From NCBI GenBank assembly GCA_015069505.1, contig SVIL01000004.1, positions 1 through 43,342 of the forward strand: a stretch of DNA of 43,342 nucleotides, in the 5' to 3' direction. This DNA comes from Clostridiales bacterium (lineage in GTDB: Bacteria; Bacillota; Clostridia; Christensenellales; Borkfalkiaceae). The notes under the pieces are model-generated. The model was given only the letters and a program-made list of their open reading frames with translations, made no database searches and was not told the DNA's origin. Made by a program: the position numbers and the translations under genes. Positions 1-7,810 of this stretch are shown here, piece by piece (the stretch's first letter is position 1; each line of letters opens with the position of its first letter).

Positions 1-535
1 CGAGTCCGACTTAGTCGTTTTGGCTACGGCAATCGAACCTGAACCCGCAGTTAGAAAGGTCGCAACTATGCTCGCCGCAAGTATCGACACGAACAACTTC
101 TTAACCGAAGCACACCCCAAACTTCGTCCCGTTGAAAGCCCGACTGCAGGTGTTTTCCTTGCGGGTGTATGCCAAGGGCCAAGGGATATTCCCGAAACGG
201 TTGCTATGGCAAGTGCTTGTGCCGCTAAGGTTATAGGGCTTTTGGTTAAAGATAGTCTTAAAACTAACCCGTGTATCGCACAGTCCAACGAAAATATGTG
301 TAACGGTTGTTCACAATGTGCTAACGTCTGTGCATACGGTGCTATATCCTATATTGATAAAGAATTCCGCTTGCCGGGTGGCAAGAGTGAAGTTAGGCGT
401 GTTGCCTACGTCAACCCCGCAGTTTGTCAGGGTTGCGGTGCTTGTACGGTTACTTGTCCGTCGGGTGCTATGGACTTAAAGGGATTCTCATCTAAGCAAA
501 TTATGTCGGAGGTTGAAGCAATATGCAAGAAGTAA
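1..535 (+). CDS. hdrA: CoB-CoM heterodisulfide reductase subunit A-like protein (HdrA), C-terminal part; 5' truncated by window edge
   Basis: Frame is open from base 2 (ESDLVVLATAIEPEPAVRK...). Contains NFLTEAHPKLRPVESPTAGVFLAGVCQGPRDIPETV and two CxxCxxCxxxC clusters (CNGCSQCANVC, CQGCGACTVTC) typical of the HdrA C-terminus. Confidence 0.93.
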   Translation, partial: ESDLVVLATAIEPEPAVRKVATMLAASIDTNNFLTEAHPKLRPVESPTAGVFLAGVCQGPRDIPETVAMASACAAKVIGLLVKDSLKTNPCIAQSNENMCNGCSQCANVCAYGAISYIDKEFRLPGGKSEVRRVAYVNPAVCQGCGACTVTCPSGAMDLKGFSSKQIMSEVEAICKK

Positions 536-975
536 CCGAAAATAAAAATTACGTGCCAACGATAGTGGCGTTTTGCTGTAACTGGTGTTCGTACGCAGGT
601 GCGGACCTTGCGGGGACGAGTAGGCTTGAATATCCCGCAAACGTAAAGATTATCAGAGTGCCTTGTTCTTGTAGGGTTAACCCGATGTTCGTTTTGAAGG
701 CTTTCCAACGTGGTGCCGACGGCGTTATCATCTGCGGTTGCCACCCTGGGGACTGCCACTATATGACGGGTAACTATTATGCAAGAAGAAGAATGAGCCT
801 TTTATTCAACTTCCTCAACTATTTGGGAATTGAAAAGGAAAGGACGAGAGTAGAGTGGGTTTCGGCTGCCGAAGGTGCAAAATTCTCGGCGGTTATGAAC
901 GACTTTGCTAAGACCATAAACGCTCTTGGCGAAAACAAACGCTTACAAGATTTAAGGGTCAAGGAGGATAAGTAA
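523..975 (+). CDS. Hydrogenase iron-sulfur subunit, MvhD/FlxD family
   Basis: CCNWCSYAGADLAGTSRLEYP...RVPCSCRVNP...GADGVIICGCHPGDCHY is characteristic of MvhD/FlxD. Overlaps the hdrA end (coupled). Confidence 0.92.
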   Translation: MQEVTENKNYVPTIVAFCCNWCSYAGADLAGTSRLEYPANVKIIRVPCSCRVNPMFVLKAFQRGADGVIICGCHPGDCHYMTGNYYARRRMSLLFNFLNYLGIEKERTRVEWVSAAEGAKFSAVMNDFAKTINALGENKRLQDLRVKEDK

Positions 976-977
976 TA

Positions 978-1967
978 ATGTCTAATATGCAAGAACTTAT
1001 TATTAAAAAAGCCACCGACCTTTTAACCGACAACACGGTTGATAGAGTTATCGGCTGGAAAAAGGGCGAGTTCGTATTCGACCCAAGCCCTGCAATCTTT
1101 AATTCGGTCGATGAACTTAAAGACTTCGTTTATAATCCTTTCTGTGGTGCAAACCTTTCCAAATACCTTATTGCAGAGTGCAAAAAGGGTGGCAAGATTG
1201 CAGTTTTCTTGAAGGCATGCGATACTTACAGTTTTAATCAACTCTTGACCGAAAAGAGAATTAAAAAGGAAATGATAGTACCCGTTTTGGTTCAATGTGA
1301 CGGGATGCTTGATATAAGCAAAATCAAGACCGAAGAAACGGGTGCGGTTTTAGACGTTAAAGACGATGGCGATAAAATCACGGTCGTTTCACCTTACGGC
1401 GACAAAGTAATTGCAAAAGCCGACGCACTTTTGGTTAAGTGTGAAACTTGTAAAGGCTTTGCTAACGTTGACGGGGCAGAAAAGATTGAAGTGGGCGAAA
1501 GCACCCTTCCACAAGGCGACCGTTTCGATATGGTAAAGAAGTTAGAAGCGATGAGCGAAGAAGAAAGATTTGCGTTCTGGAAAGGCGAACTTTCAAAATG
1601 TATTCGTTGTAACGCTTGCCGTAACGTATGTCCTGCTTGTTCGTGTACCAAATGCGTTTTCGATAACGTAAATTCGGGTGTGGAAAGTAAGGCTAACGCC
1701 GATTCTGTTGAAGAACAGATGTTCCACATTATCAGGGCTTTCCACGTTACGGGTAGATGTACGGACTGCGGTGAATGTTCAAGGGTTTGCCCACAACACA
1801 TACCCCTTCATCTCATAAATAGAAAGTTTATTAAAGATGCAAACACCTTGTACGGTGAATACCAAGCGGGCGAAGTCGTTGACAGTAAAACACCGTTGAC
1901 TTCTTATACCGAAAAAGACCTTGACCCCACGGTTGCGGTTAATACGGAGGGCGTACGCAATGCTTAA
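978..1967 (+). CDS. 4Fe-4S dicluster protein, FlxC-like
   Basis: CIRCNACRNVCPACSCTKCVF and CTDCGECSRVCPQHIPL clusters; position between flxD-like and flxB-like genes. Confidence 0.75.
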   Translation: MSNMQELIIKKATDLLTDNTVDRVIGWKKGEFVFDPSPAIFNSVDELKDFVYNPFCGANLSKYLIAECKKGGKIAVFLKACDTYSFNQLLTEKRIKKEMIVPVLVQCDGMLDISKIKTEETGAVLDVKDDGDKITVVSPYGDKVIAKADALLVKCETCKGFANVDGAEKIEVGESTLPQGDRFDMVKKLEAMSEEERFAFWKGELSKCIRCNACRNVCPACSCTKCVFDNVNSGVESKANADSVEEQMFHIIRAFHVTGRCTDCGECSRVCPQHIPLHLINRKFIKDANTLYGEYQAGEVVDSKTPLTSYTEKDLDPTVAVNTEGVRNA

Positions 1968-2982
1968 AATTAAAACTGATAAATTAAACGAATTATATAG
2001 TAGAATCGCCGAAAGCGAGGCTTTGTACCTTCCTATAAATAAGGCGAACGCCGCAAACTACGACGAGTGGACGAGTGAGGCGGAAGTTTCCCTCACCACC
2101 TTAAAGACTGTAAAATCTCCTAAGGATTTGTTTTTCCCACAAACGCAAGATATGATGAGGTTTAAGACCGAAGGTAAAAACATCTCGATCATAGACGTAA
2201 GAAGCCCCGAACAACCTTTCGTGTTGATGGGCGTTAAGGCTTGCGACTTTAAGGCTTTTGAGGTTTTGGATAGGGTTTTCCTTTCCGACCCCGTGGATAC
2301 TTATTACAAGGCTAAGCGTGATGCAGGTACTATCGTAACTCTCGCTTGCGGTAAGCCCGAAGAAAGTTGTTTCTGTAAGGTTTTCGGAATCGACGCAACC
2401 TCGCCTATGGGCGACGTAACTACTTGGATTTGTGGGGACGAACTTTTCTGGCAACCTAACACCGAAAAGGGCAAGGCTTTGACCGAAAGAGTTAAAGACC
2501 TTTTCGCAGAAGGGGACGACGCTGCCGTAAAAGAACAACAACAAAAAACCAAAGAAATTATTGAAAAGTTGCCTTTCTCAAACCTTGACTTATCTTACTT
2601 TGAAGAAAACGGCGTAAATGATATATTTAATCGCCCCGAGTGGCAAGACCTTTCAGAAGGTTGTTTGGCTTGCGGTACGTGTACTTTCGTTTGCCCGACT
2701 TGTCAATGTTTTGACGTAAAAGATTACAAGACTAACAAGGGCGTAATCAGATATCGTTGTTGGGATTCTTGTATGTATTCGGACTTTACGCAAATGTCGC
2801 ACGGGAATAACAGAACGACCCAAATGCAACGTTATCGCCAAAGGTTTATGCACAAGTTAAAGTATTATCCCGAAAACAACGACGGGCTATACTCGTGCGT
2901 GGGCTGTGGTAGGTGCGTAAACAAATGTCCGCAAAGGCTTAATATCGTAAAAGTTGCTAAAACGTTGGGAGGTAAAAAATAA
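1960..2982 (+). CDS. 4Fe-4S dicluster protein, FlxB / anaerobic sulfite reductase A-like
   Basis: ATG at 1960 preceded by GGAGG and overlapping the previous stop. GCLACGTCTFVCPTCQCFDV and CVGCGRCVNKCPQRLNIV; 'VLMGVKACDFKAFEVLDRVF' is typical of the AsrA-like family. Confidence 0.8.
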   Translation: MLKIKTDKLNELYSRIAESEALYLPINKANAANYDEWTSEAEVSLTTLKTVKSPKDLFFPQTQDMMRFKTEGKNISIIDVRSPEQPFVLMGVKACDFKAFEVLDRVFLSDPVDTYYKAKRDAGTIVTLACGKPEESCFCKVFGIDATSPMGDVTTWICGDELFWQPNTEKGKALTERVKDLFAEGDDAAVKEQQQKTKEIIEKLPFSNLDLSYFEENGVNDIFNRPEWQDLSEGCLACGTCTFVCPTCQCFDVKDYKTNKGVIRYRCWDSCMYSDFTQMSHGNNRTTQMQRYRQRFMHKLKYYPENNDGLYSCVGCGRCVNKCPQRLNIVKVAKTLGGKK

Positions 2983-3809
2983 TGAACACAGAATCTTTGA
3001 TACCTGTAGTTGGCGTAATAACCGACGTGAGAAGGGATACGCCTGACGTAAAGACGTTTAGAGTAGTAACCCCCGACGGAAAAAAACCTTTTGACCATTT
3101 GCCCGGTCAATGTGCTATGGTTTCAATCCCCGGCGTAGGCGAAAGTATGTTCTCTATAACTTCGTCGCCGACGAACACCGAATTTATGGAATTTTCTATA
3201 AAGAAGTGTGGTTGCGTTACCGAAGTTATCCACTCTTTGGAAGTTGGTCAACAAATAACCGTGCGTGGACCTTACGGCAGGAACTTCCCCGTAGAAGAAG
3301 ACCTTAAGGGCAAGGACCTCGTTTTCGTTGCGGGCGGTATCGGTTTAGCACCGCTTAGAAGCGTTATAAACTACGTAAGGCACTACCGTAATAACTATGG
3401 CAAAGTAGCCATCGTTTACGGTGCAAGAAGTTCGGCGGACTTAGTTGACATTGAAGAAATTAAGAACGAGTGGATGAACGAAAAGGATTTTGACGTATAT
3501 TTGACGATAGACCGTGAAGAAGCGGAATGGGACAAGCACGTTGGCTTCGTACCGTCCTACGTCAAAGAGGTTGGGCTTAACCCTAACGCCACGGCACTTT
3601 TGTGCGGTCCACCCATTATGATTAAGTTTACCTTGCAAGCACTTTTGGAATTAGGGTTCAAGAAGGAAAAGGTTTATACCACGCTTGAACTTAAAATGAA
3701 GTGCGGTGTAGGTAAGTGTGGTCGTTGTAACGTAGGTTCTAAATACGTTTGCAAAGACGGTCCGGTATTTAGAATGGACGAAATAGATGAATTGACCGGC
3801 GAATATTAA
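2982..3809 (+). CDS. FAD/NAD(P)-binding oxidoreductase, FlxA / AsrB / HydG-like
   Basis: GQCAMVSIPGVGESMFSITSSPT (FAD), VAGGIGLAPLRSVINYV (NAD(P)), KMKCGVGKCGRCNVGSKYVCKDGPVF (2Fe-2S). Confidence 0.88.
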   Translation: MNTESLIPVVGVITDVRRDTPDVKTFRVVTPDGKKPFDHLPGQCAMVSIPGVGESMFSITSSPTNTEFMEFSIKKCGCVTEVIHSLEVGQQITVRGPYGRNFPVEEDLKGKDLVFVAGGIGLAPLRSVINYVRHYRNNYGKVAIVYGARSSADLVDIEEIKNEWMNEKDFDVYLTIDREEAEWDKHVGFVPSYVKEVGLNPNATALLCGPPIMIKFTLQALLELGFKKEKVYTTLELKMKCGVGKCGRCNVGSKYVCKDGPVFRMDEIDELTGEY

Positions 3810-3851
3810 TAACCGATTATAATTAAGTTTCTTAAAAAGGAGAAAATTACG

Positions 3852-4526
3852 ATGGAAAATAAAGTAAACGTATTTTTGTTTGGTAAAAAATATCAAGTTC
3901 CCGAAAGCCTTACCATTATGAAAGCAATGGAATACGCAGGCTATAAATTAGTGCGTGGTTGCGGTTGCAGAAACGGGTTTTGCGGTGCTTGTTCTACCAT
4001 TTACAGAATTCAAGGTCAACAAGAATTAAAGACTTGTCTTGCTTGCCAAACCAAGGTTGAAGAAGGTATGTACGTAGCAACCCTTCCTTTCTTCCCGTTA
4101 GTTAAAAAAGTTTATGACGTAGAAAAGATTTCACCCGAAGCACAAATCATGATGCAATTATATCCTGAAATCTATTCGTGCGTAGGCTGTAACGCTTGTA
4201 CTAAGAGTTGTACGCAAGGTCTTAACGTTATGCAATACATTGCGTTTGCACAACGTGGCGATTTTGAAAACTGTGCAGAAGAGAGTTTTGACTGCGTAAT
4301 GTGCGGCGTATGTTCGTCACGTTGCCCCGCAGGGATTTCTCATCCGCAAGTCGCAGTTTTGGCAAGAAGACTTTACGGCAAATATTTGGCACCTAAGTCT
4401 GAACACCTTGAAAAGAGAGTTGCTGAGATCAACAATGGCGATTACACTAAACTTTTAGAAGACGTTATGAATAAGCCCGTTGAAGAACTCAAAGAACTTT
4501 ACAATCATAGGGAAATTGAAAAATAA
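3852..4526 (+). CDS. Fumarate reductase/TfrB-like iron-sulfur protein: N-terminal 2Fe-2S domain plus HdrC-like double 4Fe-4S domain
   Basis: GCGCRNGFCGACSTIYRI...CLAC (2Fe-2S), CVGCNACTKSC and CVMCGVCSSRCPAGI (4Fe-4S). RBS AAGGAG at about 3837. Confidence 0.85.
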   Translation: MENKVNVFLFGKKYQVPESLTIMKAMEYAGYKLVRGCGCRNGFCGACSTIYRIQGQQELKTCLACQTKVEEGMYVATLPFFPLVKKVYDVEKISPEAQIMMQLYPEIYSCVGCNACTKSCTQGLNVMQYIAFAQRGDFENCAEESFDCVMCGVCSSRCPAGISHPQVAVLARRLYGKYLAPKSEHLEKRVAEINNGDYTKLLEDVMNKPVEELKELYNHREIEK

Positions 4527-4539
4527 GGGGGATAAAAGT

Positions 4540-6153
4540 ATGTATAACTATACCGAAGAACAATTATTGTCAATGAAAAAGGTGGAAGCGAGCAGAGAAG
4601 AAAGACTTAAAAATCTTTTCCCACGCATGACCGCTGAAGAAAAACAAACCGTACTTAAAGAAAATCACCCTGACTACATAGAATCGGCTTACGAAGAATT
4701 GAAAGTAGGTCCTAACAAGGGCGAAAAGGTTTTACACGAACTCGCTGACCTTTTACAAGGCAAGCCGAGAGTATCGACCTTAAAAGTAGATTTAGATAAC
4801 CCCGACTACGACGTTGACGTTTTGGTTATCGGTGGTGGCGGTGCAGGTTCGTCTGCCGCTATTACCGCACACGCAAACGGTGCAAACGTTATGATGGTTA
4901 CCAAACTTCGTATAGGCGACGCTAATACAATGATGGCAGAAGGTGGAATACAGGCTGCGGATAAAGAAAACGATAGTCCTGCAATTCACTACCTTGACGC
5001 TTTTGGTGGCGGTCACTTTGCTGCAAAGCACGACCTTTTATATAAGTTAGTTAACGAAGCCCCCGACGCTATTAAATGGCTTAACGACCTCGGCGTTATG
5101 TTCGATAAGGCACCGGACGGCACGATGATTACCACCCACGGCGGCGGTACTTCAAGAAAGAGAATGCACGCTTGTAAAGACTATTCGGGTGCGGAAATTA
5201 TGAGAACGCTTCGTGACGAAGTGTTAAACCGTCAAATCCCTGTAGTTGATTTTACCGCTGCTATTGAAATTATTAAAGACGACAAGGGTAACGCCGCAGG
5301 TGCCGTATTACAAAATATGGAAACGGGTGAAGTTTTAGTCGCAAAAGCAAAGACCGTTATTATAGCAACGGGTGGTGCAGGTAGGCTTCACTATCAAGGT
5401 TTCCCAACCTCTAACCACTACGGTGCAACGGCAGACGGATTAGTTCTTGCATACAGAGCAGGTGCAAAACTTCTTTACGCCGATACTTTGCAATACCACC
5501 CGACGGGTGCTGCTGAACCTACACAAATTTTCGGTGCGTTGGTTACTGAAAAGGTTCGTTCGTTAGGTGCTCAATTAGTAAACAAGGACGGCGAGGCGTT
5601 CGTATATTCTTTGGAAACGAGAGACGTAACGGCTTCAACCATCATTAGAGAGTGTAAACAACGTGGCAACGGCGTTAAGACCACCGACGGCGAAGGCGTA
5701 TGGCTTGATACACCTATGATTGAAATGATAGGCGGTGAAGGCACTATCGAAAAACGTATCCCTGCAATGATGAGAATGTTCGGCAAATACGGCATTGACA
5801 TCAGAAAAGAACCTATCCTTATTTACCCGACTTTGCACTATCAAAACGGCGGTATTTACATCACTTACGATAACGAACGTGGCGGTCAAAGTGATATTGA
5901 CAACCTTTACGTTGCGGGCGAAGCAGTTGGGGGAATCCACGGCAGAAATAGGCTTATGGGTAACTCACTCTTAGATATTATCGTATTCGGTAGAAACGCA
6001 GGTAAGTTCGCAAGCGAAAAGGCAAAGAGCGTTAAGGTTGGAAAACTTACGCTTTCACACGTGGACGACTTTAATAAGGAACTTAAAGACGCTGGTTTAA
6101 GCCCCGATAAAGTTTCACCACAATTATTGCCCGACTACACCAGAAAGGCGTAG
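4540..6153 (+). CDS. FAD-dependent fumarate reductase/succinate dehydrogenase/aspartate oxidase family flavoprotein
   Basis: VDVLVIGGGGAGSSAAITA (FAD Rossmann), NTMMAEGGIQAA, HYQNGGIYITYDNE, GEAVGGIHGRNRLMGNSLLDIIVFG. True ATG likely at 4540 (RBS AAGGGGG); the ORF-track start at 4480 lies inside the upstream gene. Confidence 0.9.
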   Translation: MYNYTEEQLLSMKKVEASREERLKNLFPRMTAEEKQTVLKENHPDYIESAYEELKVGPNKGEKVLHELADLLQGKPRVSTLKVDLDNPDYDVDVLVIGGGGAGSSAAITAHANGANVMMVTKLRIGDANTMMAEGGIQAADKENDSPAIHYLDAFGGGHFAAKHDLLYKLVNEAPDAIKWLNDLGVMFDKAPDGTMITTHGGGTSRKRMHACKDYSGAEIMRTLRDEVLNRQIPVVDFTAAIEIIKDDKGNAAGAVLQNMETGEVLVAKAKTVIIATGGAGRLHYQGFPTSNHYGATADGLVLAYRAGAKLLYADTLQYHPTGAAEPTQIFGALVTEKVRSLGAQLVNKDGEAFVYSLETRDVTASTIIRECKQRGNGVKTTDGEGVWLDTPMIEMIGGEGTIEKRIPAMMRMFGKYGIDIRKEPILIYPTLHYQNGGIYITYDNERGGQSDIDNLYVAGEAVGGIHGRNRLMGNSLLDIIVFGRNAGKFASEKAKSVKVGKLTLSHVDDFNKELKDAGLSPDKVSPQLLPDYTRKA

Positions 6154-6173
6154 ATTAAATTTAGTTTTTAACG

Positions 6174-6203
6174 TTTACCCGACTGTTTTTGCAGTCGGGT
6201 AAA
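6174..6203. other. 12-bp perfect inverted repeat (intercistronic stem-loop, no U-tract)
   Basis: TTTACCCGACTG-TTTTTG-CAGTCGGGTAAA between the flavoprotein and transporter genes. Confidence 0.8.
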
Positions 6204-6258
6204 AGAACGTAATAAGTGGGAATAGATGAAATATCTTAAAATTTTATAGGAGTTAAAA

Positions 6259-7743
6259 ATGGAAAAAGAAAAAGAATTGACTTCTAATGAAGTCGCTTCT
6301 GAAGGAAATCAAAGCCCCGCCCCAAAAAAGAAAAGCCTTAAATGGCTTTGGATAACCATTGCACTCGTCGTAGTCGCAGGTATCGGCGTTTGGTGCGGTA
6401 TAGCGTCAAGTTGGGGAAAGACTGTCAACGACAAGTATGGTGATTACAAAACAACGCTATTTGGCATTGATTCTATTATGTCAATATCGTCGTTGTTGTT
6501 TGGTATTTTCGTTGTAACCGCACTCGGCTATATGCTTGGTAGAATTACCATTAAAGGCGTATCACTCGGTACGGCAGGCGTATTCTTAGTTGCAATTTTG
6601 TTCGGATTTTTATGCACTCTTATCCCAGAAGATTTGCCTGTTTTAGGTTCTTTACACTTACAAGCAGAAATCTTGGATAAAGTAAATAAAGTAGAAATTC
6701 AAAAAGCATCAACAAACCTTGCTTATTATAAGAGTGTTGTTCAAAACGTGGGCTTGGTAATGTTCGTCGGCTCGGTTGGTTTTATCGCAGGTCCAAAATT
6801 CTTCCGTGACCTTGCAAAAAACTTTAAAACTTATATCCTTATGGGTATAGTTATAATCCTTACGGGTACGGCAGTTGCAGTTGGGTTTGCGTTGCTTCCC
6901 GGTATCGGACCTGAATTTTCTGCAGGTATCTTATCCGGTGCATTGACTTCGACCCCCGGCTATTCCGCAGCACTTGAAGTTGCGGGTGACGCACAAGGCT
7001 TGGTAACCTTAGGACACGCAATCGCATATCCTTTTGGCGTTATCGGCGTTGTTTTGTTCGTTCAACTTATGCCTAAATTCTTAAAGTCTAATATGTCTCA
7101 CGAAAGAAGCCTTCTTAAATCGGACGTGATGGCAGAAGCGGAAAAAGGCAGCGGTAAAAAGTTGTTCAAGTGCGACGACTTCGGTCTTATGCCACTTGCA
7201 CTCGCTATCGTTTGCGGTTTAATCGTAGGTAGCATCAAAATCCCGCTAACGGGTGCAGGCTATAACGGTGCTTGCTTCTCACTCGGTACTACGGGTGGCG
7301 TACTAATTATGTGCTTAGTATTCGGTCACTTTGGCAGAATCGGTAGGCTTTCGTTAGAAGTACCCGCACAGTCGGCAAAGGTACTCCGTGAACTCGGTCT
7401 TATGTTGTTCCTCATCGGTGCAGGCGTTGACGGTGGCGTATCGCTCGTAAGTCAAGTTGCCGCAGCAGGTGGCGGACTAATCGTACTTTGGGGTTTCTTA
7501 GGCGGTGCGTTAATGACCCTTACGCCTATGATAGTAGGTTTCTTCCTCGGCGGGAAAGTGTTAAAGTTGCCGCTCTTAAACAACCTCGGTTCAATAACCG
7601 GTGGTATGACGAGTACCCCTGCACTCGGCACGCTTATCAATACTGCGGAAACCGAAGACGTTGCAGGTGCGTACGCTTCAACCTATCCGATAGCGTTGGT
7701 ACTTATCGTTCTTGCTTGTAACCTTATGATAGGTCTTATCTAA
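6259..7743 (+). CDS. AspT/YidE/YbjL-family putative dicarboxylate or aspartate antiporter, short form
   Basis: Multi-TM protein with two related halves (…GAGPEF/'SAGILSGALTSTPGYSAALEVAG' and 'SITGGMTSTPALGTLINTAETEDVAGAYASTYPIALVLIVLACNLMIGL'). Confidence 0.8.
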   Translation: MEKEKELTSNEVASEGNQSPAPKKKSLKWLWITIALVVVAGIGVWCGIASSWGKTVNDKYGDYKTTLFGIDSIMSISSLLFGIFVVTALGYMLGRITIKGVSLGTAGVFLVAILFGFLCTLIPEDLPVLGSLHLQAEILDKVNKVEIQKASTNLAYYKSVVQNVGLVMFVGSVGFIAGPKFFRDLAKNFKTYILMGIVIILTGTAVAVGFALLPGIGPEFSAGILSGALTSTPGYSAALEVAGDAQGLVTLGHAIAYPFGVIGVVLFVQLMPKFLKSNMSHERSLLKSDVMAEAEKGSGKKLFKCDDFGLMPLALAIVCGLIVGSIKIPLTGAGYNGACFSLGTTGGVLIMCLVFGHFGRIGRLSLEVPAQSAKVLRELGLMLFLIGAGVDGGVSLVSQVAAAGGGLIVLWGFLGGALMTLTPMIVGFFLGGKVLKLPLLNNLGSITGGMTSTPALGTLINTAETEDVAGAYASTYPIALVLIVLACNLMIGLI

Positions 7744-7756
7744 AAATAAATAAAAA

Positions 7757-7788
7757 TAAAAACGGCTTGAAATTCAAGCCGTTTTTTT
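7757..7788. terminator. Bidirectional intrinsic terminator
   Basis: AAAAACGGCTTGA-AAT-TCAAGCCGTTTTTTT between convergent genes. Confidence 0.9.
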
Positions 7789-7810
7789 GTATCTTTTTCC
7801 TACCGTTTTT

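Noticed and set aside
427-759. Antisense ORF opposite hdrA/flxD (and similar at 1023-1295, 1394-1801, 2101-2544, 2304-2552, 4792-5031, 5571-5801, 5635-5940)
   Set aside because: Shadow ORFs on the opposite strand of well-supported conserved genes; no RBS/promoter logic and no recognisable domains.
3110-3307. Same-strand out-of-frame ORF inside flxA-like gene
   Set aside because: Arg/Tyr-rich low-complexity translation of a conserved gene in the wrong frame.
4480-4539. N-terminal extension of the flavoprotein in the ORF track
   Set aside because: Lies within the preceding gene; ATG 4540 has a strong AAGGGGG RBS.
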